The notes beneath the pieces are model-generated. The model was not told the DNA's origin and made no database searches. It saw only the letters and a program-made list of their open reading frames with translations. 64,000 nt of DNA from Rhizobium sp. CF080 (GTDB lineage: Bacteria; Pseudomonadota; Alphaproteobacteria; Rhizobiales; Rhizobiaceae). The translations under genes and the position numbers were made by a program. Where the stretch lies: assembly GCF_000282095.2 (NCBI RefSeq), contig NZ_AKKC02000016.1:186001-250000 (forward strand), written 5' to 3'. The first letter of the stretch is position 1, and every line of letters begins with the position of its first letter. This document shows, in pieces, positions 17,426 through 25,959 of this stretch.

Positions 17426-19567
17426 TCAGCCGGCAAGAACCGCCAGCAGCAGAAGCGCCACGATATTGGTGATCTTGATCGCCGGGTTGACGGCCGGGCC
17501 GGCGGTGTCCTTGTAGGGATCGCCGACGGTGTCGCCGGTGACCGATGCCTTGTGAGCCTCGGACCCCTTCATGTGACGAGTGCCGTCCTTGTCGACGAAA
17601 CCGTCCTCGAAGCTCTTCTTGGCATTGTCCCAGGCGCCACCGCCCGAGGTCATGGAGATCGCCACGAAGAGGCCGTTGACGATGACGCCGAGCAGCGAGG
17701 CTCCAAGCGCCGCAAAAGCCGAGGCCTTGTCGCCGCCAGAGATCAGCAGAACGCCGAAATAGACGACGATCGGCGCCAGAACCGGCAGCAGCGACGGAAT
17801 GATCATCTCGCGGATCGCAGCCCGGGTCAGGATGTCGACGGCGCGGCCATAATCCGGTTTTTCAGTTCCCTCCATGATGCCCGGCTTTTCGCGGAACTGC
17901 TTGCGCACTTCCTCGACGATCGAGCCCGCAGCGCGGCCGACTGCAGTCATCGCGATGCCGCCGAACAGGTAGGGGATAAGGCCGCCGAAGATCAGGCCGG
18001 CGACGACATAGGGGTTGGAGAGGTCGAAATCGATTTCGCCAACGCCGTTGAAATATGGATACTGGGCGCTGTTGGCGGCGAAATATTTGAGATCGTTGGA
18101 ATAGGCGGCGAAGAGGACCAGAGCGCCGAGACCGGCGGAGCCGATCGCATAACCCTTGGTGACCGCCTTGGTGGTGTTGCCGACCGCGTCGAGCGCATCG
18201 GTGGATTTGCGCACTTCCGGCGGCAGATGCGCCATTTCGGCGATGCCGCCGGCATTGTCGGTGACCGGGCCGAAGGCGTCGAGCGCGACGATCATGCCGG
18301 CGAGACCCAGCATGGTGGTGACGGCGATGCCGGTGCCGAACAGGCCGGCGAACTGGTAGGTGGCAATGATGCCGCCGACGATGACGATAGCCGGAAGAGC
18401 GGTCGATTCGAGCGAGACCGCGAGACCCTGGATGACGTTGGTGCCATGGCCGGTCACCGAGGCCTGGGCGATCGAGTTCACCGGGCGCTTGTTGGTGCCG
18501 GTATAATATTCGGTGATGACGACGATCAGCGCCGTCACCACGAGGCCGAGAAGGCCGCAGATGAAGAGGTTCGCGCCGGTGATCGGCTTGCCGGCGACGG
18601 TGCCGATCGGCCCCCAGCCGATGGTCACCGAGGTTGCAACGGCGAGACCGACGATCGACAGGAGGCCGGTGACGATCAGGCCCTTGTAGAGGGCGCCCAT
18701 GATCGAGCCGTTGGAGCCGAGCTTGACGAAGAAGGTGCCGATGATCGAGGTGATGATGCAGGCGCCGCAGATCGCCAGCGGATAGACCATGACGGTTGCG
18801 AGGATCGGCGCGCCGGCGAAGAAGATCGCCGCCAGCACCATGGTGGCGACGACGGAAACCGCATAGGTCTCGAACAGGTCGGCTGCCATGCCGGCGCAAT
18901 CGCCGACATTGTCGCCGACGTTGTCGGCAATGGTCGCCGGGTTGCGCGGGTCGTCTTCCGGAATGCCGGCTTCCACCTTGCCGACGAGGTCACCGCCGAC
19001 GTCCGCACCCTTGGTGAAGATGCCGCCGCCGAGACGGGCGAAGATCGAGATCAGCGACGCGCCGAAGCCGAGCGAGACGAGCGCGTCGATGACTTCACGC
19101 GAGCCGGTCGGATGGCCGAGGCCGGCCGTCAGGACCCAGTAATAAATCGAGACGCCGAGGAGAGCGAGGCCTGCCACCAGCATGCCGGTGATGGCGCCGG
19201 ATTTGAAAGCGATATCGAGACCGGCCGCGAGGCTTTGGGAAGAAGCTTGCGCCGTGCGCACGTTGGCGCGGACCGAGACGTGCATGCCGATGAAACCGGC
19301 AGCGCCCGAAAGCACGGCGCCGATAACGAAGCCGATCGCAGCGGTGCCAGACAGCAGCACCCAGGCCAGGATCGTCACGACGACGCCGACAATGGCAATG
19401 GTCATGTATTGGCGCATCAGATAGGCTTGTGCGCCCTCACGAATATATCCTGCGATCTCCTGCATGCGGATACTGCCCTGATCGGCAGCCAGCACGGAAC
19501 GCGTCGCCCAGACGGCATAAATGATCGATAGCAAACCGCACACGATCACACCCAGAATTACAGTCAT
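17426..19567 (-). CDS. hppA: K+-independent proton-pumping pyrophosphatase
   Basis: This 713-residue integral membrane protein couples PPi hydrolysis to H+ export. It has about 16 spans and the substrate motif GGGIFTKGADVGGDLVGKVE, plus EDDPRNPATIADNVGDNVGDCAGM and the C-terminal GDTVGDPYKDTAGPA. NTTKAVTKG carries Lys and Thr at the two positions that mark K+-independent enzymes (K+-dependent forms have Ala there). ATG at 19567 has AGGGAGAGG upstream. It is separated by 221 nt from the upstream MFS gene and probably has its own promoter. Confidence 0.97.
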   Translation of the reverse strand: MTVILGVIVCGLLSIIYAVWATRSVLAADQGSIRMQEIAGYIREGAQAYLMRQYMTIAIVGVVVTILAWVLLSGTAAIGFVIGAVLSGAAGFIGMHVSVRANVRTAQASSQSLAAGLDIAFKSGAITGMLVAGLALLGVSIYYWVLTAGLGHPTGSREVIDALVSLGFGASLISIFARLGGGIFTKGADVGGDLVGKVEAGIPEDDPRNPATIADNVGDNVGDCAGMAADLFETYAVSVVATMVLAAIFFAGAPILATVMVYPLAICGACIITSIIGTFFVKLGSNGSIMGALYKGLIVTGLLSIVGLAVATSVTIGWGPIGTVAGKPITGANLFICGLLGLVVTALIVVITEYYTGTNKRPVNSIAQASVTGHGTNVIQGLAVSLESTALPAIVIVGGIIATYQFAGLFGTGIAVTTMLGLAGMIVALDAFGPVTDNAGGIAEMAHLPPEVRKSTDALDAVGNTTKAVTKGYAIGSAGLGALVLFAAYSNDLKYFAANSAQYPYFNGVGEIDFDLSNPYVVAGLIFGGLIPYLFGGIAMTAVGRAAGSIVEEVRKQFREKPGIMEGTEKPDYGRAVDILTRAAIREMIIPSLLPVLAPIVVYFGVLLISGGDKASAFAALGASLLGVIVNGLFVAISMTSGGGAWDNAKKSFEDGFVDKDGTRHMKGSEAHKASVTGDTVGDPYKDTAGPAVNPAIKITNIVALLLLAVLAG

Positions 19568-19788
19568 TCGCTTTTCCTCTCCCTTAGCGCCGGATGGTCC
19601 ATACCCCCCGGCCATGCACGCCCTGCAGCGGCGCGCATCCACGGGATGAGCAAAGACCGCCGCAGCACTCCATAGTGCGCATTCTCGCGCAGACGACCGC
19701 CTCCCCTCCCAAGGATTCCGGGATCGTCCACGCGGACGGGAGATTGCGGTGGAGATGAATTGGCGTCAAGCCCCGAAGGGGCAAGACT

Positions 19789-21012
19789 CTAGGCGGATTT
19801 CACGGAAGTACGCTTGAGCATCAGCGCCAGAACGAGACCGAGGCAGATGATGGTCACCGGCCAGATGATCAGGTTCATGAAAGACCAGCCATAGGCGGTG
19901 AACACCTTGCCGGAGGAGAAGGAGGAGAGTGCCACCGTGGTGAACAGGATGATGTCGTGGAAACCCTGTACCTTGTCGGCCTCGTGCGGGCGGTAGCTGG
20001 AGGCGACGATCGCGGTCGAGCCGATGAAGGCGAAGTTCCAGCCGATGCCGAGCAGCACCAGCGCGCCCCAGAAATTCCAGAGTTCGATGCCCATGTGGGC
20101 GACCACCGCGCAGCCCATCAGGATCAGCAGACCGGCGGCGACGATCTTCTCGACGCCGAAGCGGGAGATCAGCATGCCGGTGAAAAAGCTCGGCGCGAAC
20201 ATGGCGAGCACGTGCCACTGGATGCCGAGCGTGGCCATTTCCGACGGGAACCCGCAGCCGATCACCATGGCGAGCGGCGCGCCGGTCATCATGAAGGTCA
20301 TCAGTGCATAGGAGGAAATGCCGCAGATCATGCCGGTCAGGAACCGCTGGGTGACGACGATCTCACCGAGCGGACGTGCCGGCACTGAGGTGCTGGGACC
20401 GCCGCTCATCGGCGGCAATTTCAACGGCGCCAGCATCACAAGGGCGATCAGGTAGAGCGGAATGACGGCCACGAAAGCGCCGGCAAACAAGACGGGCGAC
20501 AGCAGGTCCTTGGTCCAGATCGCAAGCTGCGGTCCCAAGACCGCCGAGACGATGCCGGCCGCAAGGATCCAGGAGATCGCTTTCGGCTTGTAGAAAGAGG
20601 GCGACGCGTCGGCGGCGGCAAACCGGATTTTCTGGCTGAAGCCGTTACAGAGGCCGATCAGAACCAGACCGACTGCAAAAAACCAGAAATTCGAATGGAA
20701 GAGCGCGATTGCCGCAATCGCCGCGCCGAGGGCTCCGAGAACCGAACCCAGCATGAAACTCATCTTGCGGCCGAGGAATCGGGAGGCGACCGCGACCGCG
20801 ACCGCGCCGGCTGCCATGCCGATGTTGAAACCGGTCAGCGGGGCGGTCGCCAGCGACTTGTCGTCGCCGAGCAACTGGTAGCCAACGAGGCCGCCGAGCG
20901 CGAAAACCAGAGGCGGCGCCGAACCGAGGACCGCCTGGACGCCGGCAAGCAGCGCGACGCTGCGCCGGGCGGTTTTCATCTGTGTCTGAAGACCGTCCAC
21001 CGCACCGTCCAT
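19789..21012 (-). CDS. MFS transporter
   Basis: The 407-residue protein has about twelve predicted spans. The cytoplasmic loop motif between TM2 and TM3 is AVASRFLGRK. A basic extension (QTQMKTARRS) precedes TM1. Substrate is not inferable. It starts 28 nt after nusB, the ribH-nusB-MFS-hppA order seen in other Rhizobiaceae, so it probably shares that transcript. ATG at 21012 is preferred because the upstream 54 codons overlap nusB and look like out-of-frame sequence. Confidence 0.88.
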   Translation of the reverse strand: MDGAVDGLQTQMKTARRSVALLAGVQAVLGSAPPLVFALGGLVGYQLLGDDKSLATAPLTGFNIGMAAGAVAVAVASRFLGRKMSFMLGSVLGALGAAIAAIALFHSNFWFFAVGLVLIGLCNGFSQKIRFAAADASPSFYKPKAISWILAAGIVSAVLGPQLAIWTKDLLSPVLFAGAFVAVIPLYLIALVMLAPLKLPPMSGGPSTSVPARPLGEIVVTQRFLTGMICGISSYALMTFMMTGAPLAMVIGCGFPSEMATLGIQWHVLAMFAPSFFTGMLISRFGVEKIVAAGLLILMGCAVVAHMGIELWNFWGALVLLGIGWNFAFIGSTAIVASSYRPHEADKVQGFHDIILFTTVALSSFSSGKVFTAYGWSFMNLIIWPVTIICLGLVLALMLKRTSVKSA

Positions 21013-21040
21013 GCTGCCCACCCTGACTTTTCGTTGTTTT

Positions 21041-21523
21041 TTATTTCTTGGCTTCGCCGCGCACCTGCTTGGCGATGCGGTCGAGGACGGCGTTGACGAT
21101 GCGCGGCTCTTCCTCTCCGAAGAAGGCGTGGGCGATCTCGACATATTCGGTGACGATGACGGCGACCGGCACATCCTTGCGCTCGAGGATCTCGAATGTG
21201 CCCGCGCGCAGGATGGCGCGCAGTGTCGAGTCGAGACGCGACAGCGGCCAGTCTTCCTGCAGAGAGGCGCGGATCAGCGGGTCGATCTTCACCTGGTCGC
21301 GCACGACGCCGGCAACGATCGAGCGGAACCAGGAGGCGTCGGCCTTGAGGTAGGTATCGCCGTCGAGCTCCTGGCCGAGGCGATGGGTCTCGTATTCGGC
21401 CACGACCTCCAGCACGCCGGTCCCGCCGACATCCATCTGGTAGAGCGCCTGCACGGCCGCCAGGCGGGCTGCACCGCGCTGGTTGGCCGGCTTGACCGGG
21501 TGTTCGCCTTCCTTCGCCATCAA
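21041..21523 (-). CDS. nusB: Transcription antitermination factor NusB
   Basis: This 160-residue all-helical protein has RGAARLAAVQALYQMDVGGTG, the arginine-rich boxA RNA-binding start, and later AGTFEILERKDVPVAVIVTEYVEIAHAFFGEEEPRIVNAVLDRIAK, the family signature. With NusE it binds boxA in rRNA leaders. The ATG is one nucleotide past the ribH stop, so translation is coupled. Confidence 0.95.
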   Translation of the reverse strand: MMAKEGEHPVKPANQRGAARLAAVQALYQMDVGGTGVLEVVAEYETHRLGQELDGDTYLKADASWFRSIVAGVVRDQVKIDPLIRASLQEDWPLSRLDSTLRAILRAGTFEILERKDVPVAVIVTEYVEIAHAFFGEEEPRIVNAVLDRIAKQVRGEAKK

Positions 21524-21524
21524 A

Positions 21525-21983
21525 TCAACCGCCGTTCATCTTTTCACGCAGCGCGATCATGGTCAGCGCGGCGCGGGCGGCGAAGCCGCCCTTGTCCTTG
21601 TCCGAACGGCGGGCGCGCGCCCAGGCCTGTTCGTCGTTCTCGCAGGTCAGGATGCCGTTGCCGATAGCCAGCGATTCCGACACGGCGAGGTCCATCAGCG
21701 CGCGCGAGGATTCGTTCGAGACGATATCGAAGTGATAGGTCTCGCCACGGATGACCATGCCAAGCGCGACGAAACCGTCATAGTCGGTTCCGCCTTCTTC
21801 CGACGCATCGAGCGCCATGGCGATTGCCGGCGGGATTTCGAGGGCACCCGGAACGGTGACCACGTCATAGGTCGCCCCCGCCTCTTTCAGCGCATGGGTT
21901 GCGCCTTCGAGCAGCGCATCGGACATATCGTCGTAGAAACGCGCCTCGACGACGAGGAGGTGTGGAGCGGTTTCGCGTGACAT
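21525..21983 (-). CDS. ribH: 6,7-dimethyl-8-ribityllumazine synthase
   Basis: This 152-residue enzyme condenses 5-amino-6-ribitylaminouracil with dihydroxybutanone phosphate, the penultimate riboflavin step. Visible motifs are VVEARFYDDMSDALLEGA, VVTVPGALEIPPAIAMAL, GMVIRGETYHFDIVSNESSRALMDLA and the late GILTCENDEQA. The proton-transfer His lies in GETYHFD. It leads ribH-nusB-MFS and is parted from ribE by two genes on the opposite strand. Confidence 0.95.
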   Translation of the reverse strand: MSRETAPHLLVVEARFYDDMSDALLEGATHALKEAGATYDVVTVPGALEIPPAIAMALDASEEGGTDYDGFVALGMVIRGETYHFDIVSNESSRALMDLAVSESLAIGNGILTCENDEQAWARARRSDKDKGGFAARAALTMIALREKMNGG

Positions 21984-22190
21984 GGTTCACCTTTGTTCAA
22001 AATCGGCCCAGCATGACCTCGTATCGCCTTCAAGGCGGGCCGAAAGGCATATGGGTCTCGGGCAGGTGGCGGTCAAAACACGCTCTGAGGGGAATGGCAA
22101 GCAATTTTCGCTGAACGCAGCGATGCGAATCGGGAATAGCTGAACGAACGACCCGACAGACCCACCTGTCCGTGCCCCCTGGAGCCCGTC

Positions 22191-22709
22191 ATGATCATCC
22201 CCACCATCGAGACCGAACGGCTGATCCTGCGCCCGCACCGGCTGGAAGACTTCGAGGACTATGCCGCCATCTGGGCCGATCCGGACGTGGTGCGCTTCAT
22301 CACCGGAAGCCCGATTTCACGCGAAAACAGCTGGAGCCGCATGCTGCGCGTCAACGGCATGTGGCATCTGATGGGTTTCGGCTTTCTGGCGATCGAGGAG
22401 AAGGCGACCGGCCGCGTGCTCGGCGAAGCCGGTTTCCAGGATATGCGCCGGGAGTTTCAGCCTTCGATCGAGGGGACGCTCGAGACCGGCTGGGCGCTCA
22501 TTCCAGCAGTCCATGGCCGCGGTTACGCGACCGAAGCGGTCAGCGCGATGATCTCCTGGAGCGAGGCCCGTTTCCCTGACCGCCGGATGACCTGCATCAT
22601 CAGCCCGGAGAATGCCGCCTCGCTCAGGGTCGCGGCAAAACTTGGCTTCCGCGAGTTCGCCCGCGCCGATTACCACGGCCCGATCGTGGTGCTGGAACGC
22701 GAAAACTGA
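22191..22709 (+). CDS. GNAT acetyltransferase (RimJ/RimL type)
   Basis: The 172-residue protein starts IETERLILRPHRLEDFEDYAAIWADPDVVRFI, typical of Acetyltransf_3 proteins. The acetyl-CoA loop reads ALIPAVHGRGYATEAVSAMI. The substrate could be a protein N-terminus, ribosomal protein or small amine. It is a lone plus-strand gene between the two riboflavin clusters. The start ATG is preceded by a weak GGAG. Confidence 0.88.
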   Translation: MIIPTIETERLILRPHRLEDFEDYAAIWADPDVVRFITGSPISRENSWSRMLRVNGMWHLMGFGFLAIEEKATGRVLGEAGFQDMRREFQPSIEGTLETGWALIPAVHGRGYATEAVSAMISWSEARFPDRRMTCIISPENAASLRVAAKLGFREFARADYHGPIVVLEREN

Positions 22710-22826
22710 CCATCGACCGTTCACTTTTCCGCAAGTATCGAATGCAGACCATGAACGGCGATTGCATTTTGGAAAAGCTCAACGAAAATATTCCAGAAGT
22801 TGCAAGAACAGCCTGATTCCCGTTTC

Positions 22827-22872
22827 AACTTTCTATTTTATTAGAAGGTTGCGATATAGATAGACCTATATC
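22827..22872. promoter_or_regulatory. Tandem AT-rich dyads before HD-GYP gene
   Basis: AACTTTCTA-N6-TAGAAGGTT (one mismatch) is followed after 2 nt by GATATAG-N6-CTATATC (perfect). The second ends 12 nt before the start codon of the HD-GYP gene. The placement suits repressor sites over the promoter or leader; the regulator is unknown. Confidence 0.4.
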
Positions 22873-22884
22873 ATCGAGAACCAT

Positions 22885-24051
22885 ATGGACGCACTCGTGA
22901 AACAGCATCCTCTTCCATCCGGTGGCATGGAAGACCTCATCTTGCGAATGTCGATGGCCCGTGGCCTCGACGAAATCATGGCGGCGGTCCGCCAGTCCGC
23001 CCGCAGCCTCATCGGTGCCGATGGAGTGACTTTCGTCCTGCGCGACGAGGGCAAATGTTATTACGCCGACGAGGATGCAATCTCGCCGCTGTGGAAAGGC
23101 CAGCGTTTCCCGATGGAGACCTGCATCTCCGGCTGGGCGATGCATCACGCCCAAGTGGTCGTCATCGAAGACATCTACAAGGACGATCGCATCCCGCACT
23201 CGGCGTACAGCCCGACCTTCGTCAAAAGCCTCGTCATGGTGCCGGTGCGCGAAGAGGACCCAGTCGGGGCGATCGGCGCCTATTGGGCGAAGGCCGAGCG
23301 CCCCTCGGCGGAAGCCGTCCGGCTTCTCCAGAGGATCGCTCATAGCGCAGCGGTCGCCATGACCAATGTGGCCCTGATCAATTCGCTCGCCGCCGCCAAG
23401 GAAGAGGCCGCACGGGCACGCGATGCGATGATCCTTGCCATGGCCTCCCTCGCGGAAACGCGCGACCACGAGACCGGCAATCACATCCGCCGCACCCAGC
23501 ATTATGTGCGTGTGCTCGCGGAGGCTCTGAAAGAATACGAGCCCTATTCCTGGCAATTGAGCGACGACGTGATCGATCTGCTCTACAAGTCGGCGCCACT
23601 GCACGATATCGGCAAGGTCGGCATTCCCGACAACATCCTCCTTAAGCCGGGCAAGCTCGAGCCGGAGGAGTTCGAGGTGATGAAGACCCATGCGGAACTC
23701 GGTCGCGCAGCGATCGCCACCGCCGAACGCTATATGGGATCGTCAACGCCCTTCCTCAGCCTCGCCAAGGAAATCGCCCATACCCATCACGAGAAATGGA
23801 ACGGCACCGGCTATCCGCAGGGGCTTAGAGGCGAGGATATTCCGATCGGCGGGCGAATCATGGCGATCGCCGACGTCTATGATGCGCTGGTCTCGGAGAG
23901 AATCTACAAGCCCGCCATGCCGCACAAGGACGCCGTCGACATCATCATCCGGGACAGCGGCACGCATTTCGATCCCAGTCTCGTCGAAATCTTTGCCAGG
24001 ATCGCGCCGAAATTCGAGGAAATCCACCGCAACTTCGAAGACGCAGCGTGA
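22885..24051 (+). CDS. GAF and HD-GYP domain cyclic-di-GMP phosphodiesterase
   Basis: The 388-residue protein has a GAF domain (about 20-175) and then an HD-GYP domain. The latter has RDHETGNHIRRTQHY, the metal motif LHDIGKVGIPD, THHEKWNGTGYPQGLRGEDI and IADVYDAL. All metal-binding residues look present, so it should hydrolyse c-di-GMP to pGpG or GMP. There is no receiver or membrane domain, so the GAF ligand is probably the signal. It has its own promoter region with two dyads. It is likely to influence motility or polysaccharide, both encoded elsewhere in this window. Confidence 0.94.
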   Translation: MDALVKQHPLPSGGMEDLILRMSMARGLDEIMAAVRQSARSLIGADGVTFVLRDEGKCYYADEDAISPLWKGQRFPMETCISGWAMHHAQVVVIEDIYKDDRIPHSAYSPTFVKSLVMVPVREEDPVGAIGAYWAKAERPSAEAVRLLQRIAHSAAVAMTNVALINSLAAAKEEAARARDAMILAMASLAETRDHETGNHIRRTQHYVRVLAEALKEYEPYSWQLSDDVIDLLYKSAPLHDIGKVGIPDNILLKPGKLEPEEFEVMKTHAELGRAAIATAERYMGSSTPFLSLAKEIAHTHHEKWNGTGYPQGLRGEDIPIGGRIMAIADVYDALVSERIYKPAMPHKDAVDIIIRDSGTHFDPSLVEIFARIAPKFEEIHRNFEDAA

Positions 24052-24055
24052 ACCG

Positions 24056-24670
24056 TCAGCTCCTGGCCGGGAACTCCGCGAGCCGTGCCGCGTAACGCGC
24101 CATCGTATCCACTTCGAAATTGACGAAATCGCCTGCCTTGCGGTCGCCCCAGGTGGTGACCGCAAGCGTGTGGCGGATCAGCAGAACGTCGAAATCGGTC
24201 CCCTCCACGGCATTCACCGTCAGCGACGTGCCATCCAGCGCGACCGAGCCTTTCGGGGCGACGAAGCGGGCAAGCGCCTCGGGTGCGCGAAGACGGATGC
24301 GCACCGCCTCGCCTTCGTGTTCGATGCCAAGAATTTCCGCCTTGCCGTCGACATGGCCGGAGACGATATGGCCGCCGAGCTCGTCGCCGATCTTCAACGC
24401 CCGTTCGAGATTGACCCGCGTGCCCTCCGTCCAGGCGGCGATCGTCGTCAGCCGCAGCGCCTCTTCCCAGGCCTCGACCTCGAACCATCGTTCGTTGCTG
24501 CCTTCGTCCGGCAGGTTTGTCACCGTCAGGCAGACGCCGCCATGGGAAATCGAAGCCCCCATGTCGATGGTTTTAGGGTCGTAGTTGGTGGCGATCCTGA
24601 GCTTGACGCCCTCGTCCATCGGCGTCGTTGCCGCGACCGTGCCGACATCGGTGACAATTCCGGTGAACAT
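24056..24670 (-). CDS. ribE: Riboflavin synthase alpha subunit
   Basis: This 204-residue protein has two lumazine-binding repeats. It begins MFTGIVTDVGTVAA; later come GASISHGGVCLTVT and NLERALKIGDELGGHIVSGHVDGKAEI, then SVALDGTSLTVNAV with VVTTWG-type ending. It dismutates two lumazines to riboflavin. Its ATG overlaps the ribD stop (TGATG), so the two are translationally coupled. The protein may also be called ribC in older rhizobial naming. Confidence 0.95.
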   Translation of the reverse strand: MFTGIVTDVGTVAATTPMDEGVKLRIATNYDPKTIDMGASISHGGVCLTVTNLPDEGSNERWFEVEAWEEALRLTTIAAWTEGTRVNLERALKIGDELGGHIVSGHVDGKAEILGIEHEGEAVRIRLRAPEALARFVAPKGSVALDGTSLTVNAVEGTDFDVLLIRHTLAVTTWGDRKAGDFVNFEVDTMARYAARLAEFPARS

Positions 24671-25956
24671 CAGAAACCTCTTTCGTATTCAAAACAGCGG
24701 TCCGGCCCGAAGCTTTCTTCGCGCACGAGCTTAAATCCTGCCGGCATATCGGATGGCGTCAGCGGCGATTCAAGCCCGCCCTCGCCGACAATGCCGGTGC
24801 CCTGGAAGAGGAGAATACGGTCGACAAGGTCTGCTTCGAGGAAGGCTCTCGCGACGGTGGCGCCGCCTTCGACCAGAAGCGAGGAGATGCCGCGCACCGC
24901 AAGGATCGCCAGGAGGATATCGAGTTCGGTGCTGTCCATGATCTCGACGCCGGCCTCGATCAGTCTCTCGCGCTTGTCTCCCGGGGTCCCCCCCTCTGCC
25001 CTGCCGGGCATCTTCCCCTCAAGGGGGGAGATCGGCAAGAAGCCAGCACCCTGCGCAACTCCGGCCGGTTCGTCTGCCGCCGCGATATCGGAGCTTGAAT
25101 GGGACGGACGAGCCCGCCGCTGGTCGATCTCCCCCCTTGAGGGGGAGATGCCCGGCAGGGCAGAGGGGGGTGCGGCCCCACTCTCAACCTGAGAAGTTAA
25201 ACCCGGCGCAGCCACAACGATCACCGGCACATCCCGCGTACTCTGTACCAGCTTGGAATCCAGCGGCAGTTGCAAATGCCGGTCGAGCACGATGCGCACC
25301 GGCGAGCGGCCTTCAAGCCCGGGAATACGTACGGTCAACTCCGGATCATCGGACAGTACCGTACCAATACCGACGAGAATCGCATCCGCCTCGGCCCGCA
25401 ACCGATGTACCTCAGCCCTCGCCTCCGCGCCCGTAATCGACACTTCCTCGCCCCGCCGGCCGAGCATGCCGTCGGCGGAAACCGCAAGCTTCAGAGTCAC
25501 ATGCGGCCGGCCCTTCGTCTGGCGCGTGAGGTAGGCGGCAAGCGCACGGCGCCCCTCCTCCTCCATCAGCCCCGTCTCGACGACGATCCCGGCATCGCGC
25601 AGGATCGCAATCCCGCGGCCGGAAACGCGTGGATCGGGATCGGTCAATGAGATGACGACGCGGGCGACACCTGCCTCGACGAGCGCGTTGGCGCAAGGCG
25701 GCGTGCGGCCGTAATGCGAGCAGGGTTCGAGCGTGACATAGACGGTCGAACCCCTCGCCTTTTCGCCGGCGATCTCGAGCGCCTGGGTTTCCGCATGCGG
25801 CCGTCCGCCCGGTGCGGTGACGGCGCTGCCGACGATCTCGCCGTCTCTGACGATCACACAGCCGACCGAAGGATTGGTCCCGGTCTGGCCGGTGTGAAGG
25901 CGCGACAGGCGCAGCGCCGACGCCATGAACCACCGGTCTTCGGCAGCGCCCGTCAT
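24670..25956 (-). CDS. ribD: Bifunctional riboflavin deaminase/reductase RibD with in-frame repeat insertion
   Basis: This 428-residue protein has a deaminase domain (about 1-145) with HAETQALE, the zinc motif TLEPCSHYGRTPPCANALV, and a reductase domain with VTLKLAVSADGMLG, ADAILVGIGTVLSDDPELTVR and VEGGATVARAFLEADLVDRIL. It makes the pyrimidine intermediate of riboflavin. Between VPVIVVAAPG and ERLIEAGVEIMD, about residues 258-325, lies a segment absent from ordinary RibD, encoded by a palindromic DNA repeat. Without it the length would be about 365, the family norm. The frame stays open through the insert. Confidence 0.93.
   Translation of the reverse strand: MTGAAEDRWFMASALRLSRLHTGQTGTNPSVGCVIVRDGEIVGSAVTAPGGRPHAETQALEIAGEKARGSTVYVTLEPCSHYGRTPPCANALVEAGVARVVISLTDPDPRVSGRGIAILRDAGIVVETGLMEEEGRRALAAYLTRQTKGRPHVTLKLAVSADGMLGRRGEEVSITGAEARAEVHRLRAEADAILVGIGTVLSDDPELTVRIPGLEGRSPVRIVLDRHLQLPLDSKLVQSTRDVPVIVVAAPGLTSQVESGAAPPSALPGISPSRGEIDQRRARPSHSSSDIAAADEPAGVAQGAGFLPISPLEGKMPGRAEGGTPGDKRERLIEAGVEIMDSTELDILLAILAVRGISSLLVEGGATVARAFLEADLVDRILLFQGTGIVGEGGLESPLTPSDMPAGFKLVREESFGPDRCFEYERGF
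24987..25171. repeat. Palindromic repeat element inside ribD
   Basis: Two arms of about 46 bp are near-perfect inverted copies (24988-25033 and 25124-25171). Each has a C-rich end, the core CTGCCCTGCCGGGCAT and a second palindrome CCCCTCAAGGGG. They flank about 90 bp of unique-looking sequence. On the minus strand the arms translate as part of RibD (SALPGISPSRGEI and ISPLEGKMPGRAEGG). The form matches dispersed intergenic palindromic repeats of Rhizobiales rather than an insertion sequence; no transposase is present. Confidence 0.85.
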
Positions 25957-25959
25957 GAT

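Noticed and set aside
17405..19531. 708-codon open frame antisense to hppA
   Set aside because: Its translation is dominated by Asp, Arg, Gly and His with no domain, and it mirrors the strongly conserved hppA codons. It is a GC-bias shadow.
21984..22190. FMN riboswitch upstream of ribH
   Set aside because: No RFN-element conserved blocks could be recognised in the leader.
23690..25192. 500-codon open frame across HD-GYP, ribE and ribD
   Set aside because: It is out of frame with HD-GYP and antisense to ribE and ribD; it only carries the repeat-like peptide because the palindrome reads similarly on both strands.
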